Assembly: GCA_964506325.1 (NCBI GenBank)
Contig: CAZDLO010000097.1
Coordinates: 1-13,619 of the forward strand
Origin: CAINVV01 sp964506325
Lineage (GTDB): Bacteria > Bacteroidota > Bacteroidia > Bacteroidales > Prolixibacteraceae
Direction of reading: 5' to 3'
Length of the DNA stretch: 13,619 bases
The notes beneath the pieces were generated by a model that was not told where the DNA came from, ran no database searches, and was given only the letters and a program-made list of their open reading frames with translations. This document shows positions 6,428 through 13,619 of this stretch, piece by piece. Position numbers and translations under genes: made by a program. Positions within the stretch are counted from its first letter, which is position 1. The number at the start of each line of letters is the position of its first letter.

Positions 6428-8377
6428 GTGAGTACAACCACAAAAAAATGGGTAACATTGATACTGCTGCTCTTTTCCGGCAGCCTTGCAGCGCAGGTAA
6501 AACTTCCTCCAATATTCAGCACCAACATGGTTTTACAGCAAGGGATTGAAATCCCTGTTTGGGGATGGGCTGCACCGGGGGAGAAAGTGACGGTTACGAT
6601 CGGAAAAACTGCTGTCTCGGCAAAAACGAGCAAGGAGGGAAAATGGCTCGCAAAATTGCCGGTCATGAAATACGGCGGTCCTTACAAAATGACAGTGAAA
6701 GGTAAAAACCTGCTCACATTTGAAAATGTCATGATCGGAGAAGTATGGGTCTGTTCCGGACAATCCAATATGGAATTTTACATGGTCAACAGTAATAACG
6801 GGGATGCAGAGGTTGCAGCCTCTGATTATCCGCAGATACGACTCTTTTCGGTCAAAAAAAGAATCTCGCAATCTCCGCAGGATCAACTGGAGGAAGGAGA
6901 ATGGCTGCCCTGTTCCCCTGTTTCCTCTCCCCGCTTTTCGGCTGTCGGATATTTCTTTGGACGAGCACTTTATGAAAAACTCAAGGTGCCGGTCGGACTG
7001 ATAAACTCTTCCTGGGGTGGTACAATCGCCGAGACCTGGATCAGCAGTGAGACCATGTCGATGAACCCGGATTTTGTCAGTCAGATGGCACAATTGAAAA
7101 AAATTGACCTGGAAGAGGAGGCCCGTAAAATCGAAGAGGAGACTAAAACAAGGGTAGGTGTTACTTCAAGAGTTGACCTGGGGATGAAGGGAGACCAGCC
7201 GGCATGGGCGGCGCCAGACCTGGATGATTCTGACTGGAAGGAAATGAAGCTACCCGGGTATATCGAGCTAAACGGGTTAAAAGGGATCGACGGGATCATC
7301 TGGTTTCGCAAAGAGGTAGAGATTTCTCCCGCAGATGCCGGTAAAACTGCTACCCTGAGCCTGGCCAAAATAAACGACTCCGATAATACCTTCGTTAACG
7401 GAACACTCATCGGGAGCAATAAACTGATTGCTGAACGATCAAGGGTTTATTCCATTCCTCCCGGATTATTGAAGCCAGGAAAGAATGTTATCACTGTCCA
7501 GGTAGAAGATGTCGGCAGCATGGGTGGCATCTACGGCGATCCGGAATCTTTGAAAATGCAATGTGAGAATCGGACCATTGCTTTAAGCGGCAACTGGAAA
7601 TACAAAATTGGCCAGGTAAAATACTACGCTGCCATTAGTCCAAACGCCCATCCTACCTTGCTATACAATGGCATGATTCATCCGTTGATTCCTTATGGTA
7701 TCAGGGGTGCCATCTGGTACCAGGGTGAGAGCAATTCAGGAAGGGCCAAACAATATCAGAAGGTATTTCCTGATCTGATCAAAGACTGGAGAACCCATTG
7801 GAAACAGGGAGAATTTCCTTTCCTTTTTGTACAGATTGCCAGTTTCATGGTTGCCGATTCACTGCCGGCTGAGAGCACCTGGGCTGAACTTCGGGAAGCA
7901 CAGAGTATGACCCTGGCACTTCCCAATACCGGAATGGCAGTCACAACTGACGTAGGAGATGCCGTGAATATTCATCCTACCGACAAACAAACTGTTGGGA
8001 ATCGTCTCGCTTTATCTGCCCTTAAAGTTGCGTATCACCAGGATGTTCAATTTTGCGGGCCGGTTTTCAGGGAGATGAAAATCAGCGGCAACAAGGCGAT
8101 TCTTACTTTTGACCATGCCGGAAACGGACTGAAGGCCAGGGATAAATATGGCTACCTCAAAGGTTTTACAATTGCTGGCGAAGATCATAAATTCTATTGG
8201 GCGGAAGCCAAAATTATTCGACCCAACACCCTCGAGGTTACCTGTTCCGAAGTACAACGTCCTGTGGCAGTGCGCTTTGGATGGGCGAATAATCCGAACG
8301 ATGCCAACCTTTACAACGATGCAGATCTTCCGGCATCACCCTTCAGGACAGACAGGTGGAAGGGAATAACGGAATAA
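6428..8377 (+). CDS. Sialate O-acetylesterase-family SGNH carbohydrate esterase
   Basis: A 649-residue secreted esterase of the SASA family, which removes O-acetyl groups from sugars in sialic acids, xylan or pectin. A signal peptide covers residues 1-22, ending LAAQ. An N-terminal beta domain (about 24-100, with NMVLQQG) leads to the SGNH core. The nucleophile is S113 in CSGQSNME, WYQGESN holds E434, and H516 lies in NIHPTDKQTVGNRLAL. The core is interrupted at about residues 243-395 by a beta jelly roll of the GH2 sugar-binding kind (WFRKEVEIS, LLKPGKNVITVQVED). The start is GTG at 6428; no in-frame ATG lies near the signal peptide, and the charged KK before the hydrophobic run fits this start. 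It follows the GH95-like gene by 38 bases and is very likely co-transcribed. The role inferred is deacetylation so the neighbouring glycosidases can reach their sugars. Confidence 0.87.
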   Translation: MSTTTKKWVTLILLLFSGSLAAQVKLPPIFSTNMVLQQGIEIPVWGWAAPGEKVTVTIGKTAVSAKTSKEGKWLAKLPVMKYGGPYKMTVKGKNLLTFENVMIGEVWVCSGQSNMEFYMVNSNNGDAEVAASDYPQIRLFSVKKRISQSPQDQLEEGEWLPCSPVSSPRFSAVGYFFGRALYEKLKVPVGLINSSWGGTIAETWISSETMSMNPDFVSQMAQLKKIDLEEEARKIEEETKTRVGVTSRVDLGMKGDQPAWAAPDLDDSDWKEMKLPGYIELNGLKGIDGIIWFRKEVEISPADAGKTATLSLAKINDSDNTFVNGTLIGSNKLIAERSRVYSIPPGLLKPGKNVITVQVEDVGSMGGIYGDPESLKMQCENRTIALSGNWKYKIGQVKYYAAISPNAHPTLLYNGMIHPLIPYGIRGAIWYQGESNSGRAKQYQKVFPDLIKDWRTHWKQGEFPFLFVQIASFMVADSLPAESTWAELREAQSMTLALPNTGMAVTTDVGDAVNIHPTDKQTVGNRLALSALKVAYHQDVQFCGPVFREMKISGNKAILTFDHAGNGLKARDKYGYLKGFTIAGEDHKFYWAEAKIIRPNTLEVTCSEVQRPVAVRFGWANNPNDANLYNDADLPASPFRTDRWKGITE

Positions 8378-8481
8378 AATGATAAACGGTCAGTCCTCGA
8401 CGAATAGATCCCGGGGATTAAAATCATTGCCTGTTTGGGAGAACCCTGGCAGACACTTCCCGCAAAGGACTAGAAAAGTGA

Positions 8482-8793
8482 GTTGATCCAGGCAATAATA
8501 AAGGGGAGGTTCCCCCCTATTTTATGGCATGGAAGTCCGCTGTTGACATCAACAAAGAAAGACTACAAGTATTCCGTGTTAAATAACCAATATCTACAGG
8601 AAAAACCAGTGATTTCACTTATATTTCGGAAACCTGTACCGGGTATCAGTTTAAGGTTGGCGACCAGCCGTCATCGGGCCTGACGGAATCCACCCTATTA
8701 ACTTCCGGGCTGCATGGCCAGGTTTCCATACAATTAAGGGAGCAACGAAGTGTGCTGTTTTTACAGTTAAAACCATTTGTTAATAAAAAATAA
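8482..8793 (+). pseudogene. Remnant of a lost gene, C-terminal fragment
   Basis: One frame between two CAZyme genes reads as protein for about 103 codons with a single internal stop (TAA at 8584-8586) and no plausible start. Pieces seen are GEVPPYFMAWKSAVDINKER before the stop, then TSDFTYISETCTGYQFKVGD, and finally VSIQLREQRSVLFLQLKPF before the TAA at 8791-8793. The ending resembles the last beta strands of many secreted glycoside hydrolases (a pattern like VTVxLxxxSVxFLxL), so I infer a truncated CAZyme. The frame ends six bases before the ATG of the rhamnosidase-like gene, the spacing of a normal operon junction. The preceding 100 bases (8378-8481) hold no continuation in one frame. An alternative is that this is non-coding spacer whose open frame is chance. 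Confidence 0.45.
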
Positions 8794-8799
8794 GGTGCT

Positions 8800-11700
8800 A
8801 TGGCTAAGAAGTTTATGACGTTATTCGCGGTCTTAATAACCTGGGTTCCACTGGCAGGGCAAATCTCAAAAATACCAGCCGGTTATTCTAACCCGGGCAC
8901 TCCCCCTGATGTATTGCCAGGTTTTGTCCATCCACCTAAAGGTTATGGGGATGTTCCCTTCTATTGGTGGCAGGGCGATACCCTTACCCGTGAACGGTTA
9001 ACATGGCAGTTGGACCAGCTATCCAACAAGGGAATCTCCAGCCTGCAGATCAACTACAGCCACAAGGATGCCGGAGGAATAACATATGGCTTGTCCAACC
9101 CCAGCAAACCGGCACTTTTTACAGCTGAATGGTGGAAATTGTTTAAATGGTTTGCTGCAGAAGCCGAAAAACGGGGTATGTCGGTAAGTCTGAGCGATTA
9201 TACCTTAGGCATCGGTCAGGGCTTTTCAATGGATGAGGCCATCGCACAGAATCCCGACCTGAACGGTTCAACGTTAAAATGCAATATCAAAATCCTCCGT
9301 GGTAAGGGCCACCTGAAGATTACTGAGAACCTGCTTGCAATCACATCCTTTAAGTTTAAGGAAGACTCCTCGTTGATCATTGAATCCAGAAAAGATTTGC
9401 TGCCCCTGGTAAAAAATGGTGTGCTGGACTATGATTTCGGCGCTGAAAACCGGAAAATCTTCAGTATCTGTTCTGAACGCCTTGTTCCCTCCTACGACCC
9501 CATGCACCCGCAAAGCGGGAAAGCTTACAATCATTTCTTTTTCGAAAAATTTGAACAGGCCCTCAAAGACAATGGAGGCGGAGCACTTAATTTTTTCTTT
9601 TCAGATGAATTGAATTTCAGGGTTAACGGAAATCTGTGGAATAAATATTTTGCCGCAGAATTCAACCGCAGAAAAGGGTACGATATCATTCCCTTCCTGG
9701 ATGCCCTTTTTGTAAATATCGGCCCGGTTACCCCTAAAATCAAACTCGATTACAACGATGTCCTCGTTTCCCTGAGCGAGGAAAATTTCTTTCAACCGGT
9801 CTATCAGTGGCACCAGGACAGGGGATTAATCTTTGGCTGCGACCATGGCGGCCGTGGGATGGATGTTGCCGAGTTTGGCGACTATTTCCGCACCCAGCGG
9901 TGGAACCAGGGACCCGGTTCCGACCAGCCATACCTGTCGAAAGATATCTCCAAGGCAAAAGTGGCTGCCTCCATTTCCCACTTGTACGAGCGACCGCGGG
10001 TATGGCTCGAAGGGTTTCACAGCAGTGGCTGGGGAACCTCTTCATCAGATGTGACGGATGCCATATTCGGCAATTTTGTGGCCGGTTACAACCTCCTCTC
10101 TTTTCATGGATTGTATTATTCGACGCAGGGAGGATGGTGGGAATGGGCGCCCCCATGCAATCATTTCCGCATGCCCTACTGGAACCAGATTGATCCTTTG
10201 ATGAATTGCGTTGAGCGTCTTTCTTACCTTTTGTCGCAAGGGGTACACAATTGCGATGTGGCTATACTCTACCCCACTGAGCCTGTTGTTGCAGATATGG
10301 ATGGAGAGACATCGGTGAACATCGCATTTAAAGCCGGAGAACTATTGTACGACAAAGGAATCGATTTCGACTTTTTGGATTTTGAATCGCTGGCGCGTTC
10401 GGAGGTGAGAAATGCGGAATTGAATGTTTCCGGCGAAAGATATAAAGTACTGGTTGTTCCCTCGATGAAAGCCATTCGATATTCTTCACTTCTGAAACTT
10501 GAAGCATTTAAAAAAGCGGGTGGTATCATCGTTAATATTGGTGCAGTACCCGAAGCCACTGAGAGAGACGGGGCAAATGATGCAGAGACGCAAAAACTCG
10601 TCCAATCCCTCTTCTCCAAAGCCAGGAATCTGGTTCAGTGCGAAAGTGTCAGCTCCGTTACAACAGCCATTTACGGGAAATATTCCCCTAATTTCAGTGT
10701 GCTGTCCAACCTGTCAGAACGGCCCTATGTGATGCACCGCATAATAGGAAAACGTGATGTCTATGCACTGTATAATTTTCAGAAAGGAACCAGGTGCTTT
10801 TTCAAAGCCAAGGGTCCGGTTCAACTCTGGAATCCCTGGAATGGTGAAATAGTATCCCTGTCCAAATTTGCCGTCCAGACGGAAACCGGGACAGAAATAT
10901 CACTTCCATTGTCTGAAAAGGAGATTCAGCTGATCGTTTTTGATGCTGAAAACAGCTACGCTGCCAAGGAGATAAAACCTGAAAAAGTGATCAGGCAAAC
11001 AGACCTGGGCACTACCTGGGAATTCGAATTGATGCCATCGCTTGACAATCAATGGGGTGATTTTCAGCTTCCGGCCAAAAAGGAGATGCTGGGCGCCCAG
11101 GTCCGGCAACTAAAATTCATTGAAGGAGATATATACCAAGGGGGGAAAATAGTTCCGGACAATACATGGAAGAATGTAACCTGTGGTTTCGGAAAACAAT
11201 TTCTGAAGCTGGGACCGCTCCGGGAGGCTCCGTCAGCAGACGCATTGTTGAAATTACTCCCCCGGAGCGAGGACGAGGAAGTTACGATAAGCGGTAAAAA
11301 GCTCCGCTGGGAATCGTATGGATTCTCATGGAAGCAGGGCGTGGAAAACGACCCCGGACACCAGGGTTACCACGGACTTAAAGGTCAGATGTATGATAAT
11401 TTCATCCGTTTAGGTGGTCTCAAAGAAGAAAAACATTCGAAGCAAAGAGTGCCGGAGCCATCGGGAAATTTCTACCTGCTCTACTCTGCTGTCATTGCCC
11501 CTGCAGACGGAAAGTACGATTTACTGAAGGGAGATGTTATACCGGCACGATTGTTCATCAACAATTCGGAAACGGACATAAATGCAAAGACCATCGACTT
11601 AAAGAAAGGAGCTAATCCAATACTGATGATCTTCGATAAGGCCTGCGAAACCTATCTGGTGGTTCGGAAACCCGGAGTTCCCCGTCCTGAAAAACAACAG

Positions 11701-12390
11701 GTTGCCATGAGCTGGTACGGAGATGAAGGGGTATTGCCTTTCGACTGTTCCTTTAAAGATCATTGTTCAGGATTTTTTGCCTTTGAATCGGCACCGGGAT
11801 TGCACTCGCTGAAAATCGATGCCTATGGAGAACTGACTGCCTGGATAGATGGCGTTCAAACCCCGGTTTTGCCCGGAAAACAGCAATCCGACGGGTTGAA
11901 AAATTTTAGCCTCAACCTGAATAAACCTAAATTATCTGGTTCTCAGGTTGTTCTGAAAATTGACTATCTGCCTGGATATGGCGGAGGTGCAGCGTTGCCA
12001 CAATACATCGAACAGCAATGCGGCAAAGGCAACATCGATCTTGGTGACTGGTCAAAAACAGATGGATTAAGGGCATATTCAGGTGGTGCCTGGTACCGCA
12101 AAACCATCGCTATTGAAGCCTCTGATTTAAACAACAGGATTGAAATCGATCTTGGAGACCTGGTTTCGTCGGCCGAATTACTGGTTAATGGAAAGAGTGC
12201 CGGCATTAAGCTCTCACCACCCTGGACATTCGACATTACTCCTTTTGCCAAATCAGGTGAAAACCTGATAGAAATATTAATCTACAACACGATTGCCAAT
12301 AACTACACTTCCATTCCAACCAGGTACCGGGGAGATATCAGGTCGGGCCTGGCAGGGCCTGTGAAATTAAAGATATTGAAAAGTCTTTAA
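8800..12390 (+). CDS. GH106-like alpha-L-rhamnosidase family protein, secreted
   Basis: A 1196-residue secreted multidomain glycosidase resembling GH106 alpha-L-rhamnosidases, which cut terminal rhamnose from pectic and other plant or algal glycans. A signal peptide covers about residues 1-20. The catalytic barrel runs from about 45 to 480, opening with FYWWQGD (W56-W57). Candidate acidic catalytic or metal-binding residues are D269-E270 in FFSDELNF and E404 in VWLEGFHSSGW. A Rossmann-like segment from about 485 to 620 (DVAILYPT to GGIIVNIG) resembles the glutamine-amidotransferase-like domain of such enzymes. Beta-sandwich modules fill the middle. The last 110 residues form a GH2-type jelly roll (WYRKTIAI, ELLVNGKSAG, PWTFDITPFAKSGENLIEI). 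It is the third intact gene of the block, 422 bases after the esterase. Specificity is not provable from sequence; related proteins are often named only glycosyl hydrolase. Confidence 0.8.
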   Translation: MAKKFMTLFAVLITWVPLAGQISKIPAGYSNPGTPPDVLPGFVHPPKGYGDVPFYWWQGDTLTRERLTWQLDQLSNKGISSLQINYSHKDAGGITYGLSNPSKPALFTAEWWKLFKWFAAEAEKRGMSVSLSDYTLGIGQGFSMDEAIAQNPDLNGSTLKCNIKILRGKGHLKITENLLAITSFKFKEDSSLIIESRKDLLPLVKNGVLDYDFGAENRKIFSICSERLVPSYDPMHPQSGKAYNHFFFEKFEQALKDNGGGALNFFFSDELNFRVNGNLWNKYFAAEFNRRKGYDIIPFLDALFVNIGPVTPKIKLDYNDVLVSLSEENFFQPVYQWHQDRGLIFGCDHGGRGMDVAEFGDYFRTQRWNQGPGSDQPYLSKDISKAKVAASISHLYERPRVWLEGFHSSGWGTSSSDVTDAIFGNFVAGYNLLSFHGLYYSTQGGWWEWAPPCNHFRMPYWNQIDPLMNCVERLSYLLSQGVHNCDVAILYPTEPVVADMDGETSVNIAFKAGELLYDKGIDFDFLDFESLARSEVRNAELNVSGERYKVLVVPSMKAIRYSSLLKLEAFKKAGGIIVNIGAVPEATERDGANDAETQKLVQSLFSKARNLVQCESVSSVTTAIYGKYSPNFSVLSNLSERPYVMHRIIGKRDVYALYNFQKGTRCFFKAKGPVQLWNPWNGEIVSLSKFAVQTETGTEISLPLSEKEIQLIVFDAENSYAAKEIKPEKVIRQTDLGTTWEFELMPSLDNQWGDFQLPAKKEMLGAQVRQLKFIEGDIYQGGKIVPDNTWKNVTCGFGKQFLKLGPLREAPSADALLKLLPRSEDEEVTISGKKLRWESYGFSWKQGVENDPGHQGYHGLKGQMYDNFIRLGGLKEEKHSKQRVPEPSGNFYLLYSAVIAPADGKYDLLKGDVIPARLFINNSETDINAKTIDLKKGANPILMIFDKACETYLVVRKPGVPRPEKQQVAMSWYGDEGVLPFDCSFKDHCSGFFAFESAPGLHSLKIDAYGELTAWIDGVQTPVLPGKQQSDGLKNFSLNLNKPKLSGSQVVLKIDYLPGYGGGAALPQYIEQQCGKGNIDLGDWSKTDGLRAYSGGAWYRKTIAIEASDLNNRIEIDLGDLVSSAELLVNGKSAGIKLSPPWTFDITPFAKSGENLIEILIYNTIANNYTSIPTRYRGDIRSGLAGPVKLKILKSL

Positions 12391-12749
12391 CCTAAAATGC
12401 AGAAGGATGTGTAAAGAAACACGGCTTGCAAGGTTTGGTTCCATTGATCCCGGCCCCGCTTATGGCTAATTCAATCGACGTTTTATGCGTTTCATCTTTT
12501 TATTGAATCCGATTCATGGAAAGAGGATGATATTTGCCATATACCAATCTGCATAAACACCTTCTATGGTTAAATCATTTCAGATTCATTCGGGAGGTTA
12601 AGAGCAGAGGAATCGTACAGTGGAACCTTCCTTTTCTATCCCCCACAAAAGTCCACGAAAAATCATGGAGGGTTCCCCCTGCTTGTCCGGGGCTGACCAT
12701 ACATTCATTTTGATATTCAATAAATTGATAATTACCTATAAAATATACT
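12391..12749. other. Intergenic region with an imperfect inverted repeat
   Basis: No coding frame of interest is seen in these 359 bases. GGAACCTTCC at 12622-12631 and GGAGGGTTCC at 12667-12676 are inverted copies with one mismatch, separated by 35 bases. No T-tract follows. A TTTG at 12709-12712 and TACCTATA at 12733-12740 have the 20-base spacing of Bacteroidota promoters, but the second box is a poor match to TAnnTTTG and would leave almost no leader before the next gene. Confidence 0.4.
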
Positions 12750-13331
12750 ATGAAAACAATTCTCATTATCAACGCACATCCTGTAAAAGGAAGTTTTTGC
12801 GATTCTCTGGCGCAGAGTTATCTGAAAGGGGCTGAAGAATCAGGGGCAAAAGTTAAATTAATCTGCCTGACAGACCTGCAGTTTGACCCGATCCTGCGAT
12901 TCGGATACAAGAAGAGAATGGACCTTGAGCCGGATCTGGTGCAGGTTCAGCAAGACATCCTGGAGGCGAGCCTCCTGGTGTTTGTCTACCCGAACTGGTG
13001 GTCGACCTACCCGGCTCTTTTAAAAGGGTTTTTTGACAGAACATTCCTTCCGGGATTTGCATTCAGGTACCGGGAAAACTCTCCGCTCTGGGATAAATTA
13101 TTAACAGGAAAATCTTCACGCATCCTGGTTACCATGGATACACCTGGATGGTATTATGCGCTGATCAACAAGAGTCCGGGGCACAATTCCATCAAACGTG
13201 GCATCCTTCAATTCTCCGGCATCAGTCCTGTAAAAATCAACTCCTTTTCCCCGATCAAATCCTCAACAGAACCAAAGAGAGCGAAATGGTTGGAGAAGGC
13301 AGAAAATCTAGGAAAGATCGACGGTCTTTAG
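12750..13331 (+). CDS. Flavodoxin-like NAD(P)H dehydrogenase (quinone)
   Basis: A 193-residue cytoplasmic flavoprotein of the Flavodoxin_2 family (MdaB/KefF/NQO1 type). These bind FMN or FAD and pass two electrons from NAD(P)H to quinones, lowering oxidative stress. Evidence: a beta strand plus phosphate-binding turn at the start (ILIINAHPVKGSF, residues 4-16), the family hallmark YPNWWSTYPALLKGFFDR at 80-97, and GFAF at 102-105. Length is normal and the gene looks complete. The ATG at 12750 follows an AT-rich leader without a Shine-Dalgarno sequence. It is separated from the carbohydrate genes by 359 bases and is probably transcribed independently; nothing ties it to glycan breakdown. The substrate quinone is not identifiable. 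Confidence 0.88.
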   Translation: MKTILIINAHPVKGSFCDSLAQSYLKGAEESGAKVKLICLTDLQFDPILRFGYKKRMDLEPDLVQVQQDILEASLLVFVYPNWWSTYPALLKGFFDRTFLPGFAFRYRENSPLWDKLLTGKSSRILVTMDTPGWYYALINKSPGHNSIKRGILQFSGISPVKINSFSPIKSSTEPKRAKWLEKAENLGKIDGL

Positions 13332-13619
13332 CCCTGGAAGGCTCAACTGCCGATCTCAAAGTGTCTGCTCCTTAAGCATCCGGATCCATGCAAACCCTGG
13401 CAACCTTCTGATGGAAAACAATAAAAGGCGTGGAAAGCAAAATATCATGTTATTTATAATGATTCTAAATATCATAACTGTCTGATTTGTTTCCAGTTCT
13501 GAATTTGGACAGAGATTGTTCCGGTGAATCCCATTGACGGTTGATCCGGGATGACCCAATTCTTCCTAATTTTCTTTTACATTTGATTCCGGAACCACAG
13601 ATAATCAAAATATGAACAA

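Noticed and set aside
7967..7978. NIHP in place of DIHP as a damaged catalytic motif in the esterase
   Set aside because: As far as I recall, NIHP is common in this esterase family, so it is not evidence of inactivity.
12709..12740. Bacteroidota-type promoter (TTTG, 20 bases, TACCTATA) for the quinone oxidoreductase gene
   Set aside because: The spacing fits but the second box matches TAnnTTTG poorly and would place the start within a few bases of the ATG.
12575..12772. Minus-strand 65-residue open frame
   Set aside because: It overlaps the leader and start of the quinone oxidoreductase gene and shows no recognisable motif.
13612..13619. ATG at the very end as the start of another gene
   Set aside because: Only two codons are visible; a start there is plausible but cannot be supported.

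Overview
The window looks like chromosomal DNA of a Bacteroidota member, probably Bacteroidales or Marinilabiliales. This is inferred from moderate GC content, mostly AT-rich translation starts without Shine-Dalgarno sequences, secreted glycan-degrading enzymes of kinds common in that phylum, and a DUF47-type PhoU-like protein. No rRNA, tRNA, CRISPR array or intact insertion sequence is visible. I cannot assign a genus.

Layout. A DUF47 (PhoU-like) gene lies at 110-757 with no phosphate transporter beside it. A gene-poor stretch of nearly 900 bases follows; it holds one small minus-strand gene (1051-1224) with an excellent ribosome binding site. A secreted endonuclease/exonuclease/phosphatase-fold protein resembling bacterial sphingomyelinase C is on the minus strand (1642-2598). 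About 1 kb without an intact gene follows, containing what looks like a broken gene of a TonB-C-like family (3160-3651).

The core is a plus-strand block of three secreted carbohydrate-active enzymes: a DUF5703/GH95-like alpha-L-fucosidase-type protein (3690-6389), a sialate O-acetylesterase-family SGNH esterase with an inserted jelly-roll domain (6428-8377), and a large GH106-like alpha-L-rhamnosidase-type protein (8800-12390). A decayed gene fragment (8482-8793) lies between the second and third. Its reading frame ends six bases before the rhamnosidase-like start, which suggests a fourth gene was lost from the block. Together the enzymes would remove acetyl groups and terminal deoxy-sugars (fucose, galactose or rhamnose) from a branched, acetylated polysaccharide such as a pectin or algal glycan; the actual substrate is inference. 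No SusC/SusD pair or regulator is present in the window.

The window ends with a flavodoxin-like NAD(P)H:quinone oxidoreductase (12750-13331) and about 290 bases without a recognisable gene. I see no strong candidate for an entirely new system. The items most worth a second look are the small gene with the strong ribosome binding site, the altered active site of the GH95-like enzyme, and the two gene remnants.
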